Shown: positions 48,310 to 59,293 of the stretch, one piece after another | Numbering within the stretch: position 1 is the stretch's first letter | Layout of the letters: each line of letters begins with the position of its first letter | DNA from: Klebsormidium nitens | Taxonomy: Eukaryota > Streptophyta > Klebsormidiophyceae > Klebsormidiales > Klebsormidiaceae | NCBI GenBank assembly: GCA_000708835.1 | Contig: DF237011.1 | Coordinates: 186,001-250,000 of the forward strand | Direction: 5' to 3' | Length of the DNA: 64,000 nucleotides | Notes under the pieces: generated by a model | Told to the model about the DNA's origin: nothing | Database searches by the model: none | The model's input: the letters and a program-made list of their open reading frames with translations, nothing else | Position numbers and translations under genes: made by a program

Positions 48310-49762
48310 GTTTCCCCGCGACCAAGAAGCAGGCGCCTCGCTCTTGGTTCAGAGATGCAGAGCGGATGCGTTAGGGGAAGCAAAAGCGTACAGAGGAACG
48401 GCTTCAAATCAGAGGTACTTCGACGGCCGGGCCTGCACCAGAAAGCACGACAATACGAAAAAGCATACAAGCGGAACAAGATCCGATGCTCGGGAAGGCG
48501 CGCGCGGGCACCGCGCTGAGGGATCCTGAGAGGGAGACTCGCGCTTGCCCAACAGCTATTCTGTGCGCGAGCGGCGCAACGTGCGTGCGCGCTGTCAAGA
48601 TCAACGGCGGCCGGACAGGGGCAGCGTTAAAGTTCCATCTTTGTAGCTTTCAATAAAGACTCAGAACCGAGCTGGTCTCAAGGTCAGCTGAGTTGATTGT
48701 TTCATGCGATGGTCGACCGATCGGACTTAAGCAACATATCGGAGCAGGCGCGCGGTCATGCTAAGGAACAGCTCCAGATTTAGAGCGTAATCTGATGCGG
48801 TATGTACTTCAAGAACAATATAGGGGCGTTCAATTCAATCCTGGCAGTATACGAGGGGTACCCGTAATAAGCCAGCTTCTCTCAGGTACATGTCAGCCAA
48901 AAGGGGAAATAACTCCGCCCGTACTCCGAATCAGAGTTCCAAAAATTGATGAAATTGAATTCGAACACTAAAATTATTCGGGTGCATCGCTTTTTATAAG
49001 GGCGGCTCAGACTCGCCGCTGCGCCGATGGTCCGATCACCTTTCTGAAGCATCATAGTATGATCTTGTACTGCAGTGCATGTCCTTCCCAGACTACGGTT
49101 CATGCATGATAAGCTGTTCGAATGCTTGCGAGTATTCATATATCATGGCATCAGTGACATTCAGTTCAGAGCGCCATGCAATTTTGCCGCCTCTTGTGCA
49201 GTGTGTATCAGTCGGAAGACGGTGATTGCAATCGCCCACGCGGAACATATCATCAGTTTTCCACCGAGCCATATAAGAAGATGATATGCAAATGTTCTTC
49301 AGAACAAGGCCATTTGAACAACGTCAACAAATGCGCAGATAGCCGTAACGGATGCTTTACAACCTGACCATTTGTTTCAAATACCGTATGCATGCTGCAT
49401 ATAGCAGCATACTGCCCCGTACAAGTATACAGATTTCTAACTTGAAAATCAAGGCACACTGACACATTTTGTAAGTTTGTGCGAAGTGAGTTCGACGGGC
49501 GGGTAGGCCAGACAAGGACGCAAAACTACAAAGGTTGACGTACTCAAGTTCGATTGAAGAAGAACGCAAAGTACAATAAGCGGTGCGTTTGTGTGAAAGA
49601 TCAGCTATCGCTGCAACAGAGTAGGCAAAAAGTCTACGCAACGCTACTCGCGACCATGACGTGCTAACGTTATGATCAATGACTATCCGACTCCCTTTCT
49701 TCAAAGGCTATCTCTCGTTACTACTCTCGTTAGTAAATCAGCATCGATCTGGACTGGGAAGT

Positions 49763-49807
49763 CACTAACTGCACGACCACTGACTGCACGACCACTAACT
49801 GCACGAC
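49763..49807. repeat. 15-bp tandem repeat, three copies
   Basis: CACTAACTGCACGAC occurs at 49763, 49778 (one change, CACTGACTGCACGAC) and 49793. It lies in the 3' flank of gene D. Confidence 0.9.
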
Positions 49808-50218
49808 TCTCACCCTAAACGGACAATTAGGGCAACAGTTTTGTGTCATGTAACTTTCTCAACAAGCTGTCTGATTAGAAGCCGACAAATTTCTAAAGGA
49901 GGGGTGCTTGGGCGCCAATCCACTGTGAGGCAATAAATCAACGGAGCCTAAGCAACGGCGGCGGCTAATCAACTAATCAACGGCGGCCAAGTACTCAACA
50001 ACTAGGCAACGGTCGAAGAGTCGAACACAAATGTCTTTGTGTACGACAATGCACTCAGCGGCGCCGGCTGGTCACTCTACCGGCATCAGTATGCCAAAAG
50101 CTTCTCTGAATACAGTGGCCTCTTCGAGCAAAAACACTGGAGGTGGGGGGGCAAGAATCCGTTGGAGTCAAAAACCTAAAAACGTGAGAAGCGTAACACC
50201 CCAGAAACCCTAAACCCT

Positions 50219-53200
50219 TTAGAGGCTGGGGGGCACGAAACCGTTGGTCTTGCAGCGAGGGAAAAGGTTGTCCGGCTCGTAGAAGCCAGCACAGCCGTCA
50301 TTGTCGCAGCAGACGTAACGTCCTTGGGGGTCGTTGTTGTACCAGCAGCGGTTCGGGAAGTCTGACGCTGCTCCTAGGCCGCACACTCCTGCGAGAAGAC
50401 ACTCGACGTCAGCATGACATCAGTAAGCTCAGGTTTGAAACGACCTGCAACGGAGGTCGTGAAGTCGGAAGGTCAAACGGGCTTCGGAATCCCTTGCGAA
50501 AAGCGGATTCACACGTTTTGTAGTCCCTTCGGGCGCAAGTATTGGGAAACTAACCGGACGCCAAAGCGGATGCGATTTTTTAGTACCGCAAACAAATATG
50601 CCGAAGGGCTCTTGCAGCTTCAAGACTGTAGAAGCAATTTCCGAGGGAGTCAAAACACGTTATTGGTGCCCTTAGAAGCGGGTTCGGTTTCGAGATTCGT
50701 GAATAGGCGCGATTAGGCAAGGGGCCAACGCACTTCTATGCTGAGCAGCTCTTTCGGCATAGCCAGCATCCTCGGCAGAGTTATTGCTGATTCACATTTG
50801 GGACGGGGCAGAGCGCTTCATACGCAAGAAACAAACCCATGCCTAACCCTCATCGAGCATGCATCATTCACCCGGCTTTAACCATGATCCAAACCAGCTA
50901 CCCTTTTCTTTATTGATCACCTAGCTGGCACGGGAGGCCAAGCGGATAAAGAAAGGACGTGACCCATACCGGACTCGTTTTAACCCAAAGCTTCGTCTTT
51001 TTTAACCTTACACTACCCCAGTTTCCAACTTACCTTGCGGTCCACTGGCGGATGCGACGGGCGCGGGAGGCGGCATGCTACCGGACATGTTGGGCACATA
51101 ACCAAAGTTCTTGCAGTGCGGGGTTAGGTTATCGGCGTTGAAACCGTCGCAGCCCTGGTTATCGCAGCAGACGTAGCGGCCCTGGGGGTCGTTGTTGAAC
51201 CAACAACGGGTGGGGAAAGGCTCAGCGCCCGGCATTCCGCAAACGCCTGAGGAAATGGGGTTTCGATTAGACGGCCGAGTTCGAAGTTTCATACGGGCTT
51301 TGTGATTTCAAGACGTTCTTTGATCGTAGCTGTTAAAGGCACTGCCATACTCAAAAGAGACCCGCAAAATCTTTTCGAGTGCAAAAATAAAAGATTCTGG
51401 GGTTGAGAACACACCGTCTGGTGGAGCGCTATCTGGGTGAGGACATGAGATAATTCGAAGTTCGTTGAGCAGAGTGTCGGGCTATCAACGACATAACAAG
51501 TTAAAGAAAAACGTCATAACCAGGCCAACACAGGAAGGTTTGGCTGCTAACCAGGTTCGAAAACCACACTTCAGTCTGGTTCTTTGACCAAGAACCGCGT
51601 TGTAGCCATGTTAAAAGTTGGTACTGTTCGAGTTTGGTCATTGGACAGTTAACCAGCTTCGTTACCGAGTGTGGTTAACCGCCAAAAACCCTGTGCTATC
51701 AACGACATAACAAGTCAAAGAAAGCGTCATAACCAGGCTAACGTAAACCTTACCCTGGTCACCCGTAGGAGGCGGGGGTGTCGTAGGAGGCGAAGGCGCC
51801 CCTCCGCTTGCGCCGAAGTTTGGAGGATAGTATCCACGGTTCTTGCAGTTGGGGGTGAGGTTGTCGGCAATGAATCCGTTGCAGCCTAGGTAGTCACAGC
51901 AGACGTATCGGCCCTGGAGGTAAGAGGAAAAAGAAGTCTTCGAACACTCTTCGAAGCGCTTGATTGGGATCCGTACGGCTTGACGTGCTCTGTGTCATAA
52001 ATTTTGAGCGGGGAGCCCCGCCTCTCCCAAGAGGGGCAGCATACGTATTCGCTCGACTTGAGCGTGAGAAGTTAAGCGCAGTGATTCACCCCTTGTTTAG
52101 AAGCTAACTAAAGCTACAGAGAATTTGAACTATGTAGTCCAACAAATGAGGCGAAAAGCCCCGGCCCACATAGGTTTGGCTTTGTTGCAAAAATGGAAAG
52201 CTCGCATGGTTTTGCTGGGTTACCTGGTTCTAAAGGACGAGAAAGCCTACATGGGTTGGCGGGACACGGTAAACCGTAACCCACTAAAAAGCCCACTTAC
52301 CTGGGGGTCGTTATTAAAGTAGCACCTCTGAGGGAAAGGGAGCCGCGTCCCCTAGGCCACAGACGCCTTGGTCCAAGTAAGGGCCTTGTATACAAGCAAA
52401 GCCGGGTTAGAACCGTTATCATGGCTGGTTGAGGGTATCTCGATCAGATTGAGAACAGAGTCCGTCTGTTGAGAGGGCCCCTAGCTGACCACAAAGTCGT
52501 AGTTGGGGCCGGATAATAATAAGTACTTTCTAACAAATGTGATGGTCTTTCTCTTGACTCGTTCTTAAGATTGCTACGCCAGTCCAGATGTCAACGTGAA
52601 AATTCCCTCGGGCCAATCAAAGCTGGCAGCTCCACAACTGATCAAACTATTCCGGGCGCTCTGCGAGAGCTGCCGTCACACTCCGGCAACAATCAGCCGC
52701 ATAGCATTCAAGGGCAGAGAAGATAGCTGTGCAGCGACTCATACAACATTGCGACCACAGCGGATTGCATGGAACATCAAAGTCAAAGAAATAAGGCGGA
52801 TTGACTGAAAATCTTGTACCGGACGGCGGAAAGTTGCCGAAGGGAATGGGAGGGCGACTCGACGTCGATGTGGGCGGCGGGGTTGCCGTCCAGGGCGTCG
52901 GTTGGGGAGCTGGATTTCTGCAAAGAAACGGAGCTACAATTTCAGTAACCCATGTTGGTTAAACGATCTTGGTCTAGTATCTTTCGACCAGAGAAAAAGC
53001 GCTTTTCCGAATTTCGTCTTGATCGGTATATCTTGATCAAGACGAGGCTGAAAAGACGAACGGGTTGTAAGCTGCACAAGCTCCTTGAGTAAACCGGTCA
53101 AAGGATTGTTTTTTTTTGCGCAAAATGCGGCCCCTGACTCAGTTGGACCTGATTTTGACCGGATCCGCTGGTGTCTCCGAGTGGACTCTCACACCGATTG

Positions 53201-56065
53201 CTTTAATCTGGATTTTGTAAGGGGATTTTAAGAGAATGACACCATATAACCAAGACGGTGAAGTGAGGATGCCGAAGTAGCGACGTCTGTTTTGTGTCCG
53301 GTGACGGGGTCCAGGAGGGTTCTGTATCCCGGTTAAGCAAACAACCGAGGTTGGAAAAAAGGAGCATCGGATTCATCTTAAACGTGAGCGATCGAGAACC
53401 TAGTCTAGCCTCATCTTGCTGATACGAAAACAAGTCGATTAAAAGTTGCCAGTCGACTTAGAGGAAGGTTTTGCTGGCGCGTTGAGCAAATCTCATCCTT
53501 CATGTAGTCTAATTATTTTTGTACATAAAACTTTAAGCATTCACAGACTCAAACGGCTATCGAACTTACGGCAGCTCGCAAGTGGTCCCCTGGACGTTGC
53601 TGGGGCAGGTACATTTGAAGGCACCCAAGACACCGTTGAAGTCTGCGACCGCCTGACACGTGCCTCCGTTCTTGCAGGGGTTGGGGTTGCACCGATCGGT
53701 TCCTGCGCGCCAAGAAGAAATTCTGTTCGGAAAACTGTAAAAGCCCCCAAGTAAGAGTACTTCTTTTGGCATCAATCCATTTGTTTCAATGTCAGGGAAG
53801 AGACCGTCTTTTCAAGGCAGCAAACCTCTTCTCAAAATGAGAATACAATCTTGTCTTCGGTGAAAGACAATTTCCTTGGAATGGAGGTTTCACTTGGACT
53901 TGTACTTGCGCGCAGCCTTCACCTCGCAAAACCTGCCCATTGATTACTCTGTGGGAAGATGTACACTCTTGGCAACAGATGTGTCGAGGCCTGGTTAAGG
54001 GCTCTTGTAATCTATATGAACATTGGGTGAGACCTAGTGAATGCCATGCCCTCATAACCAGAATGACAAGAGAAGAAACTCAGTCTCCTTTCTCAGGAAG
54101 CCTTGCTTTGAACCCCGTTCGAGCATCAGGGCCTAATCACCAATTAGCCAAGCCTCAGCAAAAGGGCACCTTCATCTTTACTACTCATTGTGACTCAGCT
54201 CCATTATGGACAGAAGCCTTACAGCAGAGTCTGACGATGCATGCATGACTTCATACCCAGCCTTATGGTAATTCTGAACAGAAAGACTAACGAAGAAACT
54301 GCATTCTGGAGAAGATGGCAGATCAGCCAGAGACACAGAAAGACTTCAAACCTGGCAGCGAAAGACTGACGAAGAAACTGCATTCTGGAGAAGATGGCAG
54401 ATCAGCCAGAGACACAGAAAGGCTTCAAACCTGCCATTGAGTACCTGACACGTAGGAAGGGTTCCTAGAGGGAAAGACTTCGGCCTACTTACCTGGCACG
54501 TAGCAGAAGTCTTCGTAGACGATGTGGCTGAGCACAGAAGGGGCGGCGCAGGTGCACACAGACTCGAGGAAGGTACGCCCTGAGACGCCGGTCGTCTTGT
54601 ATGTACACTGGTTAGCTGCAGGGCTACACCCGGGTTAGACCAGGGTGAGTGAAAGCCTGAAAACATGTAACACCTTTGCAGCATTGTCCAGCACAGGGCG
54701 CGGGCTTTTTGTCGACCAAAGACTGCTACTTCTCTTTTGCCAGGCTGATTGAAGTTTGGCTCTTGGCGCGTTGTTTGTTAGCAGCATAGTGAATGTTTTG
54801 GTGAGGATCAATGTCTCTGAACAGGAGAGGCGGAGCGTCAAATGAAGTTCAAGGGACGCGAAAAGGCCTTGTACAGCAGGCCTGACTCACTGTGGCACAT
54901 TGACTCTGGCTGACTTTGGCTGACCCTGGTTGACTCAGATTGATATGGACCAGATTCACAATCCACAGAAGTATCGAACACCTGAATCTACATTAGACAT
55001 CACACAAGAAGCAATGCCTGCCAATAGCTCCCAGGCTCAAAACACGGTCTTCTCCAGAGAGCCTGGCTTTTTGACAAACAAGTACAGGGTTGAGATGTTC
55101 ACAACCCTTTATATTGAGATGAAGCCCACAAAATGGAAGCGAGCAGGTCTTGAGGTCTAATTTCTGATAGGACAGCCAGCTTGCTACTTGATAAAAAAGG
55201 GCAAATGCATTGGGGGGCAGTTTTGACTGGGGACCATAAGCTTCAGGCCTTGCTAGATGAGAAGAACCTCAAAGGACCTGGTATTTGCCATTATGAATTG
55301 AGGAACATCTTTTTCAGGAGCAATCAGGAAAGGTTTTCAGCTGTTTGACCTTTGACAATTGGACAAGAGAGCAGAACAGCTTCAGCGAGCTTCCACCATG
55401 ACCTCCTGGAGGAACTTGGTCCCTTGCATTTGGTTGAGAGACAAGTTCTGAAGCTGATCCAAGCAGCATCTTATTTTTGTTCAAGTCACAAAACAACAGG
55501 GCCTGCATTCTCAAGCTGACTGCACAATGCAGCAATATGTCTGTCTGTCTCAACCAACTCTTTCTTTCACAGAAGACAATACATGACATTGCATGACAAC
55601 AGGAGCTTACATAAATGAGCTCAGGCTGACTATAACACAATGTGACACTCTGATACGTACGTCGGCGCAATTTCATAGGACATTTGGGCCCGTAATGTTG
55701 GATGGTTACGGGCTGGTTAGAAAGTGGGTGTATGTCCAATAGTGAGACTTGGGTGGTAACCAGCCTTGCAACAAGGTTGAAGCCGGGTTAATTGTCCAAT
55801 AACCAGAGACTCAAGTGCAGTTATCAGCCTGGTTAGCGGCCAAAGCTTCCTGTGATACCTTACCTGCACCACAAGGACCAGGGTTCCCAAAGCACTTATC
55901 CACAGCGCACACCGGGGGCAAGCCAAGGACTTCGCTCAGGGGAATGAACCCTGGGGGGCAGGAGAAGTCCCTGTCGGCAATCTGAGAAACAGTCGCCGTG
56001 GGAAGAGAGAGGCAGGTCGCTAGGAGGAGCAGAGCTGCGGCGGGGAGCGCCATCGCGGCGGCCAT
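50219..56065 (-). CDS. Gene D: paralogue of gene A with a one-base frame break in exon 5
   Basis: Eight exons: 56065-55864, 54615-54493, 53702-53570, 52917-52820, 52384-52301, 51913-51754, 51246-51034, 50388-50219. Signal peptide MALPAAALLLLATCLSLP, head FSCPPGFIPL...[34 protein letters not shown]...CTCPSNVQGTTC, Pro/Ser/Thr linker, three modules. Exon 5 is 84 nt where the family needs 2 mod 3 (77, 77, 83 in A, B, C). After GVCGLGDAAPFP the frame shifts by one extra base in the CCCTTTCCCTCAG tract, and reading on gives two stops; the conserved RCYFNNDPQ lies in the other frame. The exon 5 acceptor is also unusual (TATACAAG rather than TATACAG). Module 1 is the most diverged copy (GRYVCCDYLGCNGFIADN). 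Probably a recent pseudogene unless the base is a sequencing error. Confidence 0.7.
51480..51742. repeat. Direct repeat of ~48 bp flanking MITE copy 4
   Basis: GCTATCAACGACATAACAAG followed by T(T/C)AAAGAAA and CGTCATAACCAGGC occurs at 51481-51527 and again at 51695-51742, on either side of the MITE in intron 6 of gene D. It is too long for a target-site duplication, so the segment was duplicated separately. Confidence 0.85.
51529..51695. mobile_element. CACAGG-family MITE, copy 4 (intron 6 of gene D)
   Basis: The left end CACAGGAAGGTTTGGCTGC is the reverse complement, with few changes, of the right end GCCAAAAACCCTGTG. It is 167 bp long with no coding capacity. Confidence 0.8.
54282..54439. 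repeat. 79-bp tandem duplication in intron 2 side of gene D
   Basis: AAAGACTAACGAAGAAACTG and the following 59 bases (54282-54360) are repeated almost unchanged at 54361-54439, just downstream of the exon 2 donor on the minus strand. Only a few substitutions separate the copies, so the duplication is recent. Confidence 0.9.
55674..55854. mobile_element. CACAGG-family MITE, copy 5 (intron 1 of gene D, beside the donor)
   Basis: The right end GCGGCCAAAGCTTCCTGTG lies only about 8 bases beyond the exon 1 donor (GTAAGGTAT). The left end (CATAGGACATTTGGGCCCG) is diverged. The interior has two tandem-like GTCCAATA...GGTAACCAGCC units. Confidence 0.7.
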
Positions 56066-56569
56066 TTGCTAGCACCAGGAGCTCTGAATGGGAAGGCAAT
56101 CTAAATGCTGCTCAATGAGGTGTCGTCCTGAGACGTTCTAAAAACGAGCTGCACCTGGGAATGAGCTACCTACGACAATGCGAGCTGCAAATGTAGGGGA
56201 GGACAGGAAGGACCTTCTTGCGAATTGCTGTTTGATCTGCTCTGCAAATTATGCTGCCCCTAGTCTATCCATGCCACATGGATGATGGGCCATAATGCGT
56301 GGGAATGCCGGTGATAGGTAGTCTGGACTCTGGACTCTGGGCTCTGATTCTCAAGTCAGGATGTGTGCAGTGACTGTGCACTGTGAGTGGCAGAGCCTGA
56401 GAGACACCAATTTCACTGTGAGTGGCTACACTGTGGTCGCTGAAATTGGCTGGACGCGCCCTGCATTTCCAACGTCTCTATTTGGTACCGTAGCCAATCA
56501 CAAACAGGATGTCGTGTAAAAGGTTTTAACCAGGACAGGTGGACCCAGTGCTGCTGACAACTACCGTAC
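56066..56569. promoter_or_regulatory. Upstream region of gene D
   Basis: It shares blocks with the region upstream of gene B (ATAATGCGTGGGAATGCCG) and has a short TCTGGACTCTGGACTCTGGG microsatellite near 56328. No clear TATA box is seen. Confidence 0.4.
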
Positions 56570-56771
56570 GTACCAATTGTCCGGTTGGGCAACAATAAAA
56601 TATTCTTTGACTTGCCCAAAAATCTGAATTGAAAATAAATTCCAATTAAGGATTTGCAGATCATTTTGCCCCGTAAAAAACCAAAATAAATGCATAAATG
56701 AAGCTGCCCAAAATCCATGAGATACGAAATTAATTATTGGGCAAAAAATTGCTCAACCGGACAATTGGTAC
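56570..56771. mobile_element. AT-rich MITE with ~23-bp terminal inverted repeats
   Basis: The left end GTACCAATTGTCCGGTTG, then GGCAA, is mirrored at 56749-56771 with one change. The 156-bp interior is AT-rich (ATAAAATATTC, AAATAAATGCATAAATGAAG) with no ORF. Confidence 0.88.
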
Positions 56772-56783
56772 GGTACCCGGGTC

Positions 56784-57032
56784 CCGTACTGCCATTCCCA
56801 TTCGCACCAAGCTGGTGCGAATACTAATTATTTTCGAAAGGTTTTTGTTTCGCTACCCGCTTCGACGAAGTTTCAAACTTTCGCAAAAGACCGTTTTTCT
56901 CCCAACCGAGATAGCCTGATTGCTGTCGTTTCTAAATGATTTCTTGTCTCCATTTTCGAACCTCGGTCGAAAGTTTCTTCATTGTTTTTTCGCTCGAAAC
57001 CAATTTTAGTGCGCATGGGAATGGCAGTACGG
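56784..57032. mobile_element. Second MITE, different family, 24-bp inverted ends
   Basis: The left end CCGTACTGCCATTCCCAT, then TCGCAC, pairs with 57009-57032 with one mismatch. The interior has a hairpin (ATTCGCACCA...TGGTGCGAAT) and TTTCGAAC-type repeats. It lies 12 bp from the preceding MITE. Confidence 0.85.
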
Positions 57033-57480
57033 TACGGTACTAGGTAGCTCTCAATTTCGCGACGTGTTGCCATGCTCGTTGCTGACTAAGGAGAGTGCCC
57101 GGAGGACGGGTAGGGTTGGTTTGGGGGTTAGGGTGGGTGCGGGTTCGGAGGATATCTCACTTCCTGGTCTAGGTTTCTAGTTTTGTTGGTTCCCCCGAGC
57201 ACCATCCTTCCTACCTACTTTTTAGTACTTACTACTTAGTCAACATGCTCTTCAATAAGTCAACATGAAATTGAGAAGTACGGTATCTGCTGCCAGCTGG
57301 TAGGCTGGTAGCGCTGACTCCTGAGTCAGCGATGCCCGTCATTCGGCGATCTTTGCAGATTCACTCTGTTCAATGACGCTTATGTCGACATTGTGGCTAG
57401 GGTGTGACAGGCTATCTCGTCCTTCTGATGAAGCTACTAGGTAAGACTACTTCAGGCTTGCAATGGTCTTGACTCTTGAC

Positions 57481-58046
57481 CAGTGTTAAGATTAACTTTT
57501 TCAATTGGGAGTCCCGGGACACCTTGGGGTGTGTCATTGGGCGTTTTTTGGACACCCCAGGGATTTCAGTTGGGTGTCCCGGGTGTCCAAGCTGAGGACA
57601 CCTTTCAAGGCCCATTTGGGCGTCCAGATTGCCTCGGTAGTAGGTACATGCCTGTCATCGAGTGATCACACCGATCTTAGCCCAGGTGCTGTTTACAGTA
57701 GGTAGCTCAATTAAATAGCGCTGTACCGGCTACGGTGCGTAGCTAAAGCTGCCGGGCCGTCACCATAATACTACCGTCACTGGTTAGTGTTAAAAGCTTG
57801 ATGAAGCGGAACAAGGAAATTCATCAGGCTATATCAGGAAAATACCAGATTATGAAGAGAAATCGGCCCCCTGCTCGGTAACAAGGGACTTACTTTGGAA
57901 TCTCGGTCTGGCAATTGAGTGTCCTTGAGACCCCCTGACTGGGTCAAATGGGTGTCCTTCGGACACCCTGGCGACCCCCTTCGGGGGCTCATTTTGGCCA
58001 TTGGGGGTCACTTTTACCTGAGAGGGGACACCCAATCTTAACACTG
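57481..58046. mobile_element. Non-autonomous hAT-like DNA transposon with perfect 8-bp target duplication
   Basis: The ends are CAGTGTTAAGATT and its exact reverse complement. The element is flanked by CTCTTGAC at 57473-57480 and again at 58047-58054. Known: hAT elements make 8-bp target duplications and often begin CA(G). The 566-bp body has GTGTCC-rich subterminal stretches on both sides (GGACACC/GGTGTCC) and no transposase ORF, so it would depend on an enzyme encoded elsewhere. Confidence 0.88.
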
Positions 58047-58311
58047 CTCTTGACATGTCACATACCGTACCTGATGTACCGGTATTAAAGTTAGGCTCTG
58101 CCAATCATACTGTACAGCCTGCGAGTTACCCCAGCCGCGAGTACCTACCTATATTAGCGCCGGTTAGTACCTAGCAGGTATGCATGTACTACCTATGTAC
58201 TTTATGCAGAGACTTCGTGGTCGTCATCAGCCCGTCATCACGCACAGCGAGAGGGGTTCAAATGAGCTTAGAAGTTAGTAGGCCCTGCAGACGCGAAGTT
58301 TGCGCTTTTAA

Positions 58312-59293
58312 CACTAGGACCGATAACTGTTCCCGAAAGGGAACACCGTTCCCTTTAGGGAACACTTAGCAAACGGGCGTTTTGACCGTCGATATTTTGG
58401 GCGGGTCGACGATATTTCTGCCACGTGGCACTTATGGGGCCTTTAGAGGTAAAACGGAACACAAATCCATGACCCACGCCAAATTTGGGTTAAGAAGCAA
58501 GGGTTAACTAGCAAAAGCATTAACCACGGCTAAAAACCCTAATTTTCAGAAAATTGCCGATATAACTATAGAGTTAGCAATGCTAACCATCAATGGTTAC
58601 CCCGGGGGACTCAAAAAGGTGTTTCCACCCGACGACCCTCAAAAAATAGATCACCAAGGTCTTTTTATGCTTCTTCCTAACCAAATGTACCCCAGTTTCC
58701 TGCGCTGTCACGCCTAGAAGTAGGCTATGTTGTCAAACCATATGAACGAGTTGAAGGCCGCTCTTAGCTTTAAAAGGGGGGTTGTATGTATGCATTGCAC
58801 CCATAAGATGCTTGGTGGTTCAAACAAAGTCCTTGTGCCCTACTTTGATCTTCAAAGCTTGGATTTTCAGCCATTTCGCTGGAAAACTGGTTTACCATAA
58901 GATATGGCTTGGTGATATTCATGCTTTTTTACCATGACTATCATGTAGATGCGTAAACTTTCTTATAAAGACCTAGTGGAAGCCCTATCATAAAGATTTT
59001 GCCATTTTTGGATGCGTAGATAGTAGTATATACACCATTTGATAAGTGTTCCCTAAAGGGAACACTGGGATTCTGGGCCCAGAATCTGCTGAAACCCCCA
59101 TATCATTTAGGTGACGTAGGCAAGTCAAAACACCGATTCTATGAAAACCCAAGCTACTAGTATTTAGCAATCACCTATATAGGGATAACCTAAGAAGGGT
59201 TTGAAAAAAATCCGGCAATTTCTTCAAATTTTGGCTTATTTTCGAAGAATTTAGCTGTTCCCTTTAGGGAACGGTTAGGTATCGGTCCTAGTG
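58312..59293. mobile_element. CACTA-like non-autonomous element with palindromic subterminal repeats
   Basis: The left end CACTAGGACCGATA is mirrored at the right end (TATCGGTCCTAGTG). The 16-bp palindrome GTTCCC(TTTA/TAAA)GGGAAC occurs at 58348, 59048 and 59257, with a variant at 58329. Known: CACTA elements start CACTA and carry subterminal repeats. I see no matching 3-bp target duplication (TAA left, TCC right), so the superfamily is tentative. No transposase ORF. Confidence 0.72.

Larger units (their letters stand above)
44576..50218. other. Intergenic between tail-to-tail genes C and D; no confident gene
   Basis: It holds a relic of the gene C stop region (44679-44709), an 8-bp tandem repeat (46366-46416), a MITE (47635-47813), a 15-bp tandem repeat (49763-49807), an exon-like ORF at 48309-48079 and the gene D 3' flank. 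ORFs at 46425-46955 and 47204-47569 are low-complexity Ser/Pro/Arg frames without splice or start support. Confidence 0.45.
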
